In this document: positions 11,531 to 24,959 of the stretch, piece after piece
How the letters are laid out: each line of letters starts with the position of its first letter
Position numbering within the stretch: position 1 is the stretch's first letter
From: Brachypterus glaber
Taxonomy: Eukaryota > Arthropoda > Insecta > Coleoptera > Kateretidae
Direction of reading: 5' to 3'
NCBI GenBank assembly: GCA_958510825.1
Contig: OY294046.1
Coordinates: forward strand, 310,001 to 374,000
Length of the DNA: 64,000 bases
Made by a program: the position numbers and the translations under genes
Notes under the pieces: generated by a model
Told to the model about the DNA's origin: nothing
Seen by the model: the letters and a program-made list of their open reading frames with translations, nothing else
Database searches by the model: none

Positions 11531-12137
11531 CTGAATAACCAATATTTAATAATTTCTTTTACATTTTTAAAATTAACACATACACATTTTTGTATGTGTC
11601 TAATAATAGAATGTGTTTATTATTATTAAACTAATTACTTGTAAATTGATGTAAAAAAATCACTAATTATTTATTATTTTAAAAGAAATTGGTTCATATT
11701 TAAATAGCCTACATAGATAATTTTAATTAGTTTAGTATTTAACTTGAACTAGATCACCTAGAATACATAATAAATATTTTTTATTCGTATAGTCTACAAG
11801 ATGATCTCATTATCCAGATACCAATGTAACACAGCTGTGTACGTAATCTGTACATAATAATCTTAAGGACAAGAACTAGTTGACAGATGATTCTGAATTT
11901 TATGGTTGGTTTACCTACAAATTAACAACTAGCTAAGATTTTTTTTAAGTACAGGCAGTGGTCGTGGCGGTTAAGGTGTTCAGTACTTAATTCGTCTGGC
12001 CAAAAACACTGGTTTGGTTTGATTTTATGGATACTTTTGGCCGATTATACAGTAATAATGCTTTTTTGCGGTATTATCATGAATTGTTGAATTTATTTCT
12101 ACTTGCCTTAGATTAAGCTAAGGAACAGAAATAATAC
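11531..12137. other. Non-coding, AT-rich
   Basis: No supported feature. Confidence 0.45.
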
Positions 12138-12459
12138 TTTATCAAATGCATACAGATAATGAGACAATTACCAGCTTTATTTTAAATAGATAAACTCAAT
12201 AATAACCCCCGCGTGGCTTTTACTTTATTGAGTGGATAATTATTTATTTTACCCACTCAACTGTCACTTGTCAAATTATTTTCTTGTAAATGTCATTAAA
12301 GTTTTTAATAAAAATATGAATTTCTAAGCTATTTATTGGATAAACCTTGTATGGCACTCGTGGGTAAACCGATATTGCCCTCTCGAAAATTAACCTGCTT
12401 GGCTGACGCCTCTCATGGGCAATATCTTACTTTACCCACTAGTACCATAAATAACTATT
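12138..12459 (+). mobile_element. Miniature element family B, copy 1
   Basis: About 320 bp. It starts near TTATC-AA-TACATACAG (here with two substitutions) and ends CCATAAATAACTATT. Landmarks shared by all copies are CCCCCGCGTGGCTTTTACTT, ACCCACTCAACTGTCACTTG, GGTAAACCGATATTGCC and CTTTACCCACTAGTACC. Other copies lie at 25.3, 36.0, 38.7, 44.2, 45.1 and 48.5 kb. There is no coding capacity and no obvious long TIR, so its class is uncertain. Confidence 0.75.
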
Positions 12460-14671
12460 GTTCAATTTCTGTAAAAGGAGGAAACCTATCAGTTGAGGGG
12501 AGAATAGGAACCACTTTTTGAATTGTTGAATAAAAATTGTATCTTTAACTTACAAACAGTGGTTAGAAAGTCACTATAAGATATACACAGCGGGTCAAAA
12601 GACCGCCCCCATTAAACTTTTGAACGGCTTAAGATATCAAGGGGGATTTTTTTTAAATAGAATAAAAATAGAAAAATAAAGAAGTAAAGTCACAATTGTG
12701 GCACTTAAAAAAATCAAACAATTTTCGAAAAATGGTTTATTTTATCATGTAAATTCATACTTTTAAACTAATTTTGAATGATAAGACAAAAACCATATTT
12801 AAAATGATCAAGTTTAGAAAAAATAGTAATCAAAACGTCCTAATACCTAGGTATAAAAAATATGTTTTTTTACCTAAAACCCTTTAACCGCCAAGCTATA
12901 ATTATTTAAATAATTAACAAGTAAACAATTTAATTAATTATTATATTTTTATATTTATGCGCGTACAGCAGAATATATACTTAAAAAAATTGGCTTAACA
13001 TTTTGCTATGATTAATATGATACAGAATTTAAACGTCAGCATATTACTTGTACTTTTAAATTATTTATTATCTATAATAAATGACATGAAACGCTTTTTG
13101 AATTTAAATTAATAAAAATATTAAACAAAATTAACGCGCGTGGGTTATTTAGTTAATGATGTTTTGAATACTAATATTTTTTATCTTTATAAGGTAGTCA
13201 AATTTAAGAGGAAACGATTAGGGAGAAATGCCGCTGTATTTTTTAAATATTTTTTAAGAAATAAAACGAAATTTTATTGAAATCGGAACTCCTACAGGAT
13301 CTCTCTGTCACAACCGTTAACCTCAGTGATTATATAACCTAAGAATCTAATATTTTGCAAACGAGTATCTTTTTTGTCAAAAATGAAATGTTTGAATATT
13401 TTTTTTAGGGAATCCCATCGAGTTAGGTATTATCCTTTTGTTACATATATATCTTAAAAATTAATTTATTAAAATTTTTAAAAATTTGCCTATTTTGCAA
13501 AAAAGTGTATTTGTTTACGTTTCCCGCAACTTCAAGAGAGACAAAATTCTGAAAAAAAAAGATAATCATGGAATAAACTTTTAGGAGAACTACGGAAAAG
13601 AGTATCAGGGCCTCCTATAGAGGGGGAGGGCAAACTTTATTTTTTTTTTCCTTAAAATCATCGATATTTTTTAGGAAAAATATTAAATAAAATAAAAATT
13701 TTGCCTTTATTGTACATTCATTAATTATTTCTAGATAAAAATGTATTTAGTAATATAAATATTTATAATATTCATAAAACATTAATTGTGAAAGTAAAAG
13801 CTTTTAAATTACATAGGCCCATCTACGTATTTTTAATTTATTGATAAAAGATTCAAAAATATTTAAATTAGACATAGTAATCTTATAAATATAGTGATAC
13901 TTCGAATATTTTTAAATATTTATTTTCTTCATAGATCCGATCGAATAAAATTTAATTCAATTTGACACATATATGTGTATGTGTATGCATTCTCATCTAT
14001 TCATAAATATTCATGTTTTATTTTAAACTGATTGCTCAGGGATCTTTATTTTCGAACTTTGATGTAATTATTCACTAGTATGGTGGATCCATTACCCAGG
14101 CCCACAAAAAAATTATTATCAATTACTACTTAGCATGAGTACGTGACGCTTAGCTTGTTCCCTCCTCACCCCCACCCCTACTTAGTTGTGTCACAGGATC
14201 AATTTTTTAAAATACATTTTTTTCCTAGTATCCCTATTTTTTTACTTATGAGTTTAAAGTTTTTATAAAGTTGAGTATTTTTTTAACTAATATTGAGTCT
14301 CTAATCCAAATTTGCCCTCAAAATATTTTTATCTCCCATGCTCTTAGAACAACAGAGGACTAAAATAATGATGTTTTACCACTGTTATTTCATTTATCTC
14401 AGAAACTTGAGGTAATAGAAACATTCCGAAGCCAGGGCAAGAAACCGTGTTGCCTAGTGTTATATTTAGCTCTCACACTTTTATAATTTATAATTAATAT
14501 GTGATAATTTCATTTCCTGATACACTTAGATACAAGAACATCAACCCACATGGCTATTAAATTTATTTCCTTATAAAGGAATATCTTAATTTTAAACAAG
14601 TTATAAAAAAATACTTGCTCAGTAAACGCCATAATACTTTTGACAGTATGACAAATAAAAGACATAAATTG
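12460..14671. other. Long non-coding stretch with one repeat end
   Basis: At 12586-12660 there is a terminal-type sequence (CAGCGGGTCAAAAG followed by CTTTTGAACGGCTTAAGATA) shared with sequences near 41.6 and 42.4 kb. The rest, to 14671, shows no gene, RNA or repeat I can support. Confidence 0.4.
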
Positions 14672-15130
14672 CCACTAATAGTATATTAAAGTACTAGTTT
14701 CATAACATAAGTTTTCTAAAGTACTAGTGCGCTAAAAATTTTTTCTATTTTGCTCTAAAATTAAAAAAAAAAATATTTAAATTGATGACTGATTTAGGGA
14801 TTTTTGTTTTGGATTGGCATTACAGTTTACACCATGTTTAAAATTCTAAGAACAAATGATATTTTGATATATTTTATAGTCATCTCTTCTCTTTTTTACT
14901 GCAATTAACCAAGCCACAATTTTAACATGGTAAAAATAACCTAAACACAAAATTTTGTAGAAAATTCAACTTTAAATCGACATTGACATTTGCACGGAAA
15001 ACGTCAAGCGATAGGCCAGGTCTGTTGCCAAACCAAAAGAACAAACAGTACAGAACTCTTATGGGCCTATAAGAACACGCAAAATGCGTATGATTATGAG
15101 CTTATAAGAGTCGCAAAATAGAAAAAGCAA
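14672..15130 (+). repeat. Dispersed repeat, copy 1 (inverted copy at 37.8-38.3 kb)
   Basis: The same about 460 bp recur on the opposite strand at 37828-38305: a foldback head with GTTTTCTAAAGTACTAG, then TTTGCTCTAAAATT, a block with GGATTGGCATTACAGTTTAC, and an end with CGCAAAATAGAAAAAG. It is probably a non-autonomous transposon; its type is unknown. Confidence 0.6.
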
Positions 15131-17799
15131 TACAGAATTTTCTCTACAATCTTCAGCCTATTATAATATAGTAGAATTATATTATAATTCTATAACAGAA
15201 AAAACCACAAAAAAGTCATCAGTTAAAATGTTGTATCACACGACCCCTTTCAATTTAAAAAGTGTTACCTCTCGCCTCCCTGCCTTTATTTTGCCCCCTA
15301 AAAATATCAAATATATGTATATTTTCAGATTTTAAGTTGATAACTTAAACAGCTCAAAATTAAAGGGTGCAAATTTTAGACACGTACTGTATATAATATT
15401 ACCTACTGGTAAAATAATTTATAAATTATTTAAACATGTTACTTTCAAAAAATTCGATAAACAATTGTCGTTAACCAATTAACCGTTAAACTTTGCCCAA
15501 ATTGGATGCAATAACTTATTAACATGTCAATCTGAACGGACGCCCAATTACTCACAAAGCATGGAAATTACAAAATACGTACCTATTTAATCATTTTAAA
15601 AAGATTTGTCGGATAATCAAAATGAAAGCAAATATGTAAATAGGCTACACAATGTACACTGTTAAAATTAGTTTAAATATTTAAAAATAAGGAATTGTTG
15701 CAAAAAAATGAACCGTATTTTATCTCTAAAAAGTAAAAAAAAAACTAAAAATAAAAGTCGGTACCAATTATATAATTCCTTAAATTAAATACAGAAAATT
15801 ATTTTTTTTGTTTGCTGTAAAATTGGCACTTTTGGTTTTATTATTTCTGCCAAAACCGCTTAATTACAAACATGTTTATTAATCAAAAAATGTTTGTTTT
15901 CATGTCCCCTGCCACCCCTGAAAGTTTGGCGCTATGTCTTTGGGACACCCTGTATAGTAACTATTTTCAATTAGTTTTTATTGGTAACATTTAATTAATT
16001 TTATTAAATACATCGTAAAATTAAATTAAATAATAAAAAAGTGTAATTTAGCAATCAATTGACGGTGTTTAATACTACAAACAAAACAACAATATGATGC
16101 AAAATGCTATTATGCTGATGCTGCACTTTATTTGCTAGACAATCAATTTTTATTTGTAAACTAAAATTAAATGGAACAAGAAAGAAACATACAATCCTAA
16201 AATTTGTTGCACCGACGTTGCCAGTGCGAAAAAAACGTTCCTAAGGCTATATCAGAATTAAATTAAAAATTTAAGGTTAGCAGCAAGAAGCTGAGCTAGT
16301 ACCAGAAAGCTTCCTAAATTGTCTGAGGTCATGTGACTTTTTTTAGATACAGTGATGTCAGATAGTAAAAACAAGTGATCTTACCCAAGGCTAATATTAT
16401 TGTTGGGAATAAAAACAAAAATTAATACCCCAACGGCAACCTTATTGTCCCCAAATTCTCTTTAAAATAACCCCTTAATTATTAATTAATTAATTAATTT
16501 ATTTATTTAGTTATGATCTTAAATAACAAAAAAATTAAAAAAATGTATTGGTTGCAGTGACTTTTTTTATATTGATTGTAGTCACAAACAAGTCAAATGA
16601 ATTGACATATATTTTGGAGTTAGAAGTAAGGCAGGTGGGCCTAGAGTACACAACTTCTATTAACGGATGTAGGACGTAGAAATTTTAGGGAAATGAAAGA
16701 ATTGCCTGGTGATAGGGTGAGATGGAGAGCTGTCTTAAACCAGTCTTGGGACTGATAACTTGATAATGCATAAGTGTATTTTACCCAACTTTTCCAAAAA
16801 TAACTTTTCCAAAAAATTATTCTTAATAATAAAAGTTTTATTTAATATATTTTTAAGGTAAAACATTCTAAGGTATTTAAAAACAAGTTCCTATTCCTAT
16901 AATGAGTGACCTCACTTAATTTTGATTACTTAGTTAGCTCTTTAATTACAGTGATAAATTTGTGTGTATTTTCAAATGGGAGTGATTAAAAGCCTATAAT
17001 CGTGGGTGGATTGCCTTGATATTTCCTGCTTATTCTCCAGCAACTTTCAGTTGAAGAGATTTGTGCAAATACAGGACAAGTTAACGCTACTCCTTAAGAT
17101 TATTTATTTATGTGATGCTTTTCATAAATTACTGTGCTTTATTTAGTTCATTTTGTCGCTCTTTGTCGGATTTTTTATACTAAAACAAATCTTTCCCTCA
17201 TTGCTATTAGTTTAGTTTAGTTTGTTTAATTTTTTTTTGACCTATTATATATATTACATGATATATAACTGAAGTTATTTAAAAGTCCAAACCAAAATTT
17301 ATATTTAAACATCTTTAAAAAAAAAATTAAAATAAAAGTTTTACCTTAAAATTGGCAATTGTATATCTTGATTAGGCGAGATATTTGTAATGTTACAAGG
17401 GTAAAATTTTATATAAAAAACATCGCTAAATTATAATCTAAGTAAAAACTTTGTGATCTGCGATATGCTTTGCTTAAATTCCGGCACTTGATGTAAATAC
17501 TTTGGGATTACTGCAAAAATTTTATTGAAATTCTGAATATAGGAATTTAGAGTCCATATTTTTATATTAGCTCCTAGACATATTACGTTTTTGCTTCAAA
17601 CTATTTAATTTAATCCTTGGACAATGGTAATGTCCTAATCGTTTAATAAAATCCATATATTTCTTCCTACTTAGTATTGGTTATTATGAAACTGTAACAA
17701 GTCAATGACTAATAGAAACACGGGTTTTAAACACCATCTACTTTTTAAGAGTAAAAAATCGCATGGTGCTAAATAATTATTTTATAATTTTTACACTTC
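15131..17799. other. Non-coding stretch
   Basis: An inverted repeat end of the 12586-type family (TTTTAGACACGTACTGTAT) ends near 15393. A terminal-looking TTTGGGACACCCTGTATA lies at about 15940-15957. A tract of ATTA/TTTA units is at about 16475-16510. No gene was found. Confidence 0.4.
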
Positions 17800-17925
17800 T
17801 TTGGGAACGTTCCAGTATTACGTAACGCTCCTAGGGGGGGGGTCATTTTGGAGTGTTACACCCATGTTAATGGTATAGGAAATGATCAAAATGTGCGTTA
17901 CGTAATACTTGAACGTTCCCTTTGA
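17800..17925. mobile_element. About 126-bp hairpin MITE
   Basis: GGGAACGTTCCAGTATTACG at the left is mirrored by its near-complement at the right (CGTTACGTAATACTTGAACG, then TTCCC). A half copy with the same end (GAACGTTCAAGTATTACGTA) is at about 25979-26002. The 139-codon minus-strand frame that starts outside and runs through it is not considered a gene. Confidence 0.65.
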
Positions 17926-18858
17926 ATTATATTTACACTCGTTATTTACACCCATAGCTAACCACAAAATAATGGCAAAAATGATTTCCTGGGTGTAATT
18001 TTTGCACACTGAGTGGTAAATTTTAAACTGAAACTTGTTAAAAAGGTTTGGATGTATGGAAAGTTTACCATATCGAGGCGTAAAGCATTTTTTAGACACA
18101 GTTGGTAAATTTGAGGCAGGTGTTGAGAAAAAAATTATAAAATAATAAGGAATATTACTTTTACTAATGAAATGAAAGAAAGTGTTTGATTTTACATCCC
18201 AGCGCTTTTTGCCCAGCGGTAGCAGTACCGCATTCAACTAGGTACCAATTATATCATCTTAGACAATGCACCTTATGTTCGTAACGGTACTAATTTGCAG
18301 ATAAGTATAATATATTGTCGGTAAATTGCTAAAGCTTACTTTGTTACTCATTAAATACACTACGGTTATCTATTGAGGGTGTAGCTTTCATTTTAACTGT
18401 TAATTTTCAATAAACCAACGCTTGAGCAGGTACTTAAGCAAGAAAAAAAAATATTTTTACAAAAAAATTGAATTTTATTTAGAATGTCAAGGAACTTGGA
18501 AAAAATCTGAACAAAATGTCGGTCTATCTCTCCATATGTTTGTAAACCTTAAACCCTTTCAAAGAAATATTATAGTTTGCGACACGTGTAATATGGTTAG
18601 TATTGGGGTAGGATAAGAAAGAAAAAAGAGATAAAAACTAATATTTTTTGTGATAACTTATTATTTATCGTATTTAAAATAAAAATTGCAAAGTATTTTA
18701 GATTTCCTACAAAAACAATTTATAATAATTTTTGTTGTAGGACTTTTTCATTTTCCGAGATATAGCTAGGGACGTTTTGTTTAAAAGAAACTATATCTTT
18801 TTATCTTCTTAAGTTAGACACTTTTTATAAATGATCCTTTTATGATGAAAAATATATA
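17926..18858. other. Non-coding, nothing recognised
   Basis: AT-rich, with only spurious short frames. Confidence 0.4.
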
Positions 18859-19144
18859 GCTGCGTCAATGGAAACAGCGAAACTAATCAAAAGTCATCAA
18901 ATGATAAGTTTTGCTAGCAAACTGCTGAACGGCTAATATCTGTCACTTGTCACAACCACCATTTGAGGTTTGAAATACCCACAAAAAGTAAAATCCCGCG
19001 CTTTTTATAAATTCAGTCAAAACTCATCATCTTAAAACGTTAATGAGGGATGATTCAGCGACATCTGTCAATCGAAACTGATCATAACGTTCAGTAGTGA
19101 TTTGACAGCTTTCGATGAGTTTAGCTGTATCCATTGAACGCAGC
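18859..19144. mobile_element. About 285-bp TIR element
   Basis: The left end GCTGCGTCAATGGAAACAGC is mirrored at the right by the complement of GCTGCGTTCAATGGATACAGC-type sequence. The inverted similarity continues for at least 40 bp on each side. No coding sequence; the TSD is not clear. Confidence 0.6.
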
Positions 19145-19166
19145 CATAGTGTCACTATGAAGATCT

Positions 19167-19580
19167 AATGGAGCTCTCTACAACTAGAATTATGAAATAA
19201 AAGACGTCTACCCTATCTCTATCTCATTTGTGCTACACTTTCCAGCCAACCAAATAAATACTGTATTCGTTTTTCATACAACAAATACAGTATTTATTTG
19301 GTTGGCCGGAAAGTGTAGCACTGAGCGGCACGAACAAACATAGCTAATGTGAATCTGTAGAATAAGATAATTCTACTAAAATTTAGATGGCGCCAGTAAT
19401 TTCTTTAATAAAAATAATATAGTTACACTTTTCGCCCGGCCAAGTAAATATTGTATTTGTTCAACAAAGAACAAATACAGAATTTGTTTGGTTGGGTGGT
19501 AGTGGGAGTGTATGTATGTCTTCTATCCTTTTTGGGTAAAACTTTTGTCCCTGTCTAATCTAACGGAAGAAATCGCCATT
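19167..19580. mobile_element. Miniature element family A, copy 2
   Basis: The left end is AATGGAGCTCTC and the right end GAAATCGCCATT, with the same internal hairpins as the copy at 5 kb. It starts 22 bp after the previous TIR element. Confidence 0.75.
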
Positions 19581-19904
19581 GGCAAATTCGCTGTTGCTAA
19601 AGTGGAAATTTTGCAACAAATATTTTCACCGGCGAATGTGTTAAACCGTAACAGAACAACAAGGTGGGCGTGAGTACACAATTTTTAATAAAGCAACATT
19701 TACATAATGTGTTAAACCATTAAGCGTGTGCTAGGCAGTCTTTTTGTTAAAAATAAACAATCCATGAATTATAATCCTCAGTAGTCCATGGTATATTATT
19801 CGCACAAATCAAACAGTTTTTCCCAAAATTACCATTTGCAAAACAGTTCACGCAATTTAATTTTTAAATTATCTACAGTTATTTTAATAATAGAGTTTAT
19901 TTAT

Positions 19905-20135
19905 GATGCTGAAGTTTGCAACGTTTTTTTTGCATCGAAAATTCATATAGTATATTAAAGCACTAGTTTCATAAAATACGTTATTAGCGCACGAGTACAA
20001 GTTTAGAAAACAAGGGCTTGTGGCGAGTTTTCTAAAGTACTAGTGCGCTTAAAACGTGTTATGGAATAAGTGCTTTAATATATCTACTATTTGAATTTTC
20101 GATGCAAAAAAACGTTGCAAACTTCAGCTTCATGT
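19905..20135. mobile_element. About 230-bp near-perfect foldback element
   Basis: The outer arms TGAAGTTTGCAACGTTTTTT and their complement lie at about 19910 and 20110-20130. Inner arms around TATTAAAGCACTAG and CTAGTGCGCTTAAAA make almost the whole element one hairpin. The centre resembles the head of the 14.7/38.2 kb dispersed repeat (AGTACAAGTTTAGAAAAC). Confidence 0.65.
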
Positions 20136-22924
20136 TTATTTTAATATGTAGCTAATAATGGCTTATTACCCAGTATTTGTCCGAGAATTTTGTGACCACA
20201 ATAACTCGAGAACGCTTTGAGCTAAAATATGGACCATATATTCCTTATCCACAGTTACGGTGTGGGGTAAGGGATCCGTTCAAGTATTACCTAATTCACT
20301 TTTCCAATATTTTTATACACCTAACGTAAAACGTAAAATAAAAAAAAATATTTTGAAAACATTGTTTTAACCCCATTTTACTCCCTTACTCCAGCCCAAT
20401 TTTTACCAAAAACAATCCCAGCTTAGAACTTTCGATAATCAAACTATGGTCCAAAGAAGTCTTTAGCTAGAAGGGTTCTCGAGTTATCGTAGTCACAAAT
20501 TTTCCGGACACACAAGCAGATCGACAGATCGACAGGCACAATTTTTTTTTACGGAAATCATATTTTTTGGAGAACGAGAAACGTAAAAAAGCAATTTTTT
20601 TTTTCGAACGGAAGACTTTCCTTGGGAAAAGTAAAATGTTGGAAATTTTCAAAATATGGGTTTTCATAATCAGTAATCGGCATACACTCAGTTATGACTT
20701 ATCAACGTTGAAAATAAACACAGAAACATAGGCTTACAGAATAATTTTGCTGAATTATGAGGGAAATTTTTATAAAGGTCACTAAATCGAAACATTTGAC
20801 GACTTATTTGTTACACACAACAATATTGACTATACATATTAACTAAAAATATGTATATATATCGGTGTTTTTCGAAGAAAAAAACGATTTTCGATTTTTA
20901 TCTTTTAAGAATACGAAAGTTTTTAATTTTTATTTATCAGTAACTTTTTTCCCACCTTACTCGTTTAAATGGAATCATTAAAAAAAATCAAGATAAAAAG
21001 AAATAAAAATGTAAATATTTAAAACCTCGCGTCAACGCTAGAATCGGGACGGCGCCTATGCGAGCACTGGAAATTCGCCGATGACTGTTCATAATGTGTG
21101 AATTTTATCCTGTGCAGCAGTGAAGAGTATTTAATGATGGAAATTTTAAATTACAGGCTAAGCCTAACCTAAAAGGATAATTTCTGAATAATTGCAACTT
21201 AACCTAAGAAGAAAATTTTCTTTCTTGATATCTACAGGCATAAATTTAGGAAAAGGTTAGATACACATTTAAATCCATTAAAAAATTAAATTATCCACAC
21301 AAAGAGTAATTTTACAGTAACATTACTGCAAAAAATTATATGATTTTCGTCGTAATATTCCCTATTCTGCGGTAAAAAATCCTTCAGTGTCATAGATAAT
21401 TTTGACTAAAAATTTCTGTCTGTGTAGACGCAATAGATTTTTTTAAAAATTTAAGCTTTATTGTTCAGGTAATTAGTTGTTGAATTGTTAGTTTTTTTAT
21501 GAGTGCAATTTATTAATATTTTTATCAAGGAGTTGAATGTCAAGGATTAGACTTTCTAATTTTATTACAATTTGCTCATCTTCACATTTAAACAATTTAC
21601 TTGCTAAATAAATACACATAATATGTGTGATATTATTTCTTGTATTTATGACCAAAAATACTAAAAATTATCTTTAAAACAGCGTCCCATTCTTTAAATT
21701 TGATGCCATGTTTGCCAAGATAAATTAAAAAATTCAGCTATTTGGTATGACAACTGATGGCTCTTGAGCTAGAATACATATATACATATATATCGTATAT
21801 AGGTTTCCAGCTAGCGATAATTTGGACTTTCCAATTTCCAAAATTATTAAAAAAATGTTTTTATCTAATTCTGAATTATTTTTTCAAAAATGTGTCCATG
21901 TGTGTGAATATCCGACATTATGACATTTTCAGAAAAAATCGAGTTCTACGAGGGGAAAAATCACGTCAAAAATAAAAAAAAACATAGGGAGAGCAAAATG
22001 TTATCTCAAGATGAAAAAATATAGAAAAAAAAAAGATTGTTAAAAGCGAAAAAATCATTTTATAAGTTAAAATAATAGTTTTTAGTATTGTTTTTTTTTT
22101 AATATTTGAGTTACCAATTTTTTTATTTTTTTTTTTTGTAGGAAAAAACGCTTTTTTTACGTTTTTTTTTTTATATAGTTAAGTATATAAATATAGTTTT
22201 TAATATACATTGGTCTTTAATTACTTAATTTTCATACACTCTAAATTTGTCCGTCAATCTTTCAGTAGTATTAACTGTAATAATTAAAGCAAATTCACCA
22301 TGTCAGAATGTGAATTTACAATATTTATTAAATTAACCTCAATATTACTCGGTTTAGTAAAATCTCAACTCTTTTCCTGTCGGTACAATAATTTTGCATT
22401 AAAATTCATGCATGTGGTCCAAAAACCCGGCACTTTTACAATATTGGTTGTAGATTATAGATTACATTTTACAGAAGATAGCAGTAAAATTACCAAAATA
22501 AAAATTCAAATTTTTACAGATTAAAGTGACCTTACAGTACTGATTTAAATTTACCACGTTCTTTGCTGGTAACATTATTTGCAGTGAAATTACCATATTT
22601 TCATTTACAGTGTACTTAAAAAAAAACAATTATCTATAATGTATGTATTAACTGAAAATCCTGGGACTCCCAGGCTGGGATGTAATTATTCCTTTTTCTG
22701 CCCGTATCTATGCCTTTGATAATAGCTACTTCTTTAATTTAAATCTTCTTCCATTTCCTGCTAGGCGTTTAACTGGAAACTCTTATTACTATAATTTAAC
22801 CAAATATGATTTAAATAAATTATAAAACTAATTTATATACAATTTATATAATTATTATTTCATTACCATACGATTCCTGTATATTACGAAAGGCACAAAA
22901 AGTTACCTTGTACGTTTATTAGAT
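20136..22924. other. Non-coding stretch with a GC-richer island
   Basis: A copy of a recurrent GAGTTATCGTAGTCAC plus GACAGATCGACAGG motif lies near 20481-20535. A GC-richer patch without an ORF is at about 21027-21135; it could be an untranslated exon or promoter, but nothing proves it. Poly-T and poly-A runs dominate 21980-22180. Confidence 0.35.
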
Positions 22925-23739
22925 TTATATCTGTATAAAAATTCTACGTATAATATATATTATTCTAAATAAAAAAACTACTAAAAAGTGTGTGTGCCTA
23001 CCTCGGTGCCTACATTCTAAACCAGTCGTAGAAAAAGTTTTTTCCACTTTGGTGATGATGCGACTCCACGGCGAATCATTACCCAAGTGGAAAACACTTA
23101 CTTTGAACCCTAAATATTTATAAACAAAATTTGCCCTAACAAAAAAGAGGACAACAAGTTTATTCAGATCCAGGGCTATTAGGGGGCTGCTAAGGCTTAA
23201 TACGTGAATATTGGCTACATTTAATTTCAATTTACACTTAAACGATATATTGTATCGTATCGTATCGATATGATTAATAATTTTTGATTTATTTTTGTTC
23301 AAATTTAGAAGATTTATAAAAATAATAATATTACATAGCAAAATAAGGTTATAAATTCGCCTAAAGACATATAGATATCTAACATATTCTAACGGAACAT
23401 ACATGAGTTGTATAGTCATTCTGCGAATGTCCCGTAACTTCACCATTCACTAGCGTTTGTCCTCCCATGGATTAAATGCCTTAAGATATTATATTACACT
23501 AGTCTACAGTTATTTATTTCTTTTCAGGAAACCCCTTAATAAATTTTAAACATATTTGGTGGGTTTCTTAATTTAAAAATGAAAAAAAGGCAATTTTTCA
23601 CAAGAACTAAAAAAAATACTGCTGCCAACTAAATAATAGGTACTTTTCTCTGTGGGTCTAGTTTCAAACAAAAATCATATAAAAAAAAGTTCCTCCTTGC
23701 AGGGCTTCATATATATATATATACATATATTAAATATAG
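22925..23739. other. Non-coding; open frame of doubtful meaning
   Basis: A 173-codon minus-strand frame (23446-22925) is open, but it starts at a non-ATG-rich position, shows no domain I recognise, and overlaps a short repeat (CATTCTAAACCAGTCGTAGA) that recurs near 52930. I treat it as non-coding. Confidence 0.4.
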
Positions 23740-24003
23740 ACAGACTAGCATCCCTACTGTTAATTTTTCTACTCCTTAACATCCCTACTCCATTACATCT
23801 CTACTCTACAACAACCCTACTCCGTAACATCCCTACTTCATAACATCTCTACTCCCCAACTCTACTCCGCACTATATGCACTCAATTAGCCACTTGTTGT
23901 TGGGGAGTAGAGATGTTACGGAGTAGGGTTGTTATAAAGTAAGGATGTTATCAAGTAGGGAAGTTATGGAGTAGGGAAATTAAGAGTAGAGATGTTAGTC
24001 ACC
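23740..24003. repeat. Inverted pair of minisatellite arrays
   Basis: The left arm (about 23745-23865) is a run of roughly 15-bp units of the form (T/A)ACATCYCTACTCC. The right arm (about 23893-24000) is the same kind of array in reverse orientation, GGAGTAGRGATGTTA. They are separated by about 30 bp, so the whole can fold into one long imperfect hairpin. Confidence 0.75.
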
Positions 24004-24293
24004 CTAAATATACACTATTTTGTACTCCCATTAAGCTCTTACAACTTTTGCTTGAAAGTTTTTTTGGCAGTTATAAGAATATTAAGTACTGTCATATTAA
24101 ATATACATGAAACTGTTGGATTGGAATTCAACGCGTTAAATTACCCAAAAAACTGTATATAATTCACGGTTAAAAGCCTTGTAAACTAGTGTTATTTTTA
24201 TAGATAGGTACTAATGAGACTCCGTTATGGTCGTCAATGACAACTAATTTTAGTAGTTACACATTTATGATTACTTAGAGATGAAGCAGGTTC

Positions 24294-24707
24294 AATGGAG
24301 CTCTCTACAACTAGAATTATGAAACAAAAGACGTCTACCCTATCTCTATCTCATTTGTGCTACACTTTCCAGCCATCCAAATAAATACTGTATTTTTTTT
24401 TCATACAACAAATACAGTATTTATTTGGTTGGCCGGAAAGTGTAGCGCTGAGCGGCACGAACGAACATAGCTAATGTGAATCTGTAGAATAAGATAATTC
24501 TACTAAAGTTTAGATGGCGCCACGAATTTCTTTAATTAAAATAATATAGTTACAGTTTTCGCCCGGCCAAGTAAATATTGTATTTGTTCAACAAAGAACA
24601 AATACAGAATTTGTTTGGTTGGGTGGAAGTGGGAGTGTATGTATGTCTTCTATCCTTTTTGGGTAGAACTTTTGTCCCTGTCTAATATAACGGGAGAAAT
24701 CGCCATT
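24294..24707. mobile_element. Miniature element family A, copy 3
   Basis: Ends AATGGAGCTCTC and GAAATCGCCATT, with internal hairpins as in the other copies. Confidence 0.75.
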
Positions 24708-24959
24708 CTAGATTCATTTGATCTAGTTTATCCAGTAAAAGCAAGTTTGAATTCTGGTTATAGTCCTCACAGCTTATTAATGTTGTTCAATGAGTATGAT
24801 CATACGTTTACTTTGAATCCCGAAAAAAAGTTTTAAAAATTGCCCGTTTCCTTACTGCCTTTAATATAGTAAAACTTTTTTTTTTTCAGAATTTCAGGGA
24901 AAAACAAATCTTGGATACATAATATTAATAATAAAAAATACAAAAAAAGTGAAATATTG

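Noticed and set aside
12586..15393. One 2.8-kb element bounded by the inverted ends at 12.6 and 15.4 kb
   Set aside because: The ends are alike but diverged, no TSD was found, and the interior includes another dispersed repeat; independent insertions are as likely.
17818..18237. 139-codon minus-strand open frame as a gene
   Set aside because: Its 3' part lies in a hairpin MITE, and the residues show no family pattern.
22925..23446. 173-codon minus-strand open frame as a gene
   Set aside because: No recognisable domain, biased AT-driven composition, and overlap with a short repeat that recurs near 52.9 kb.
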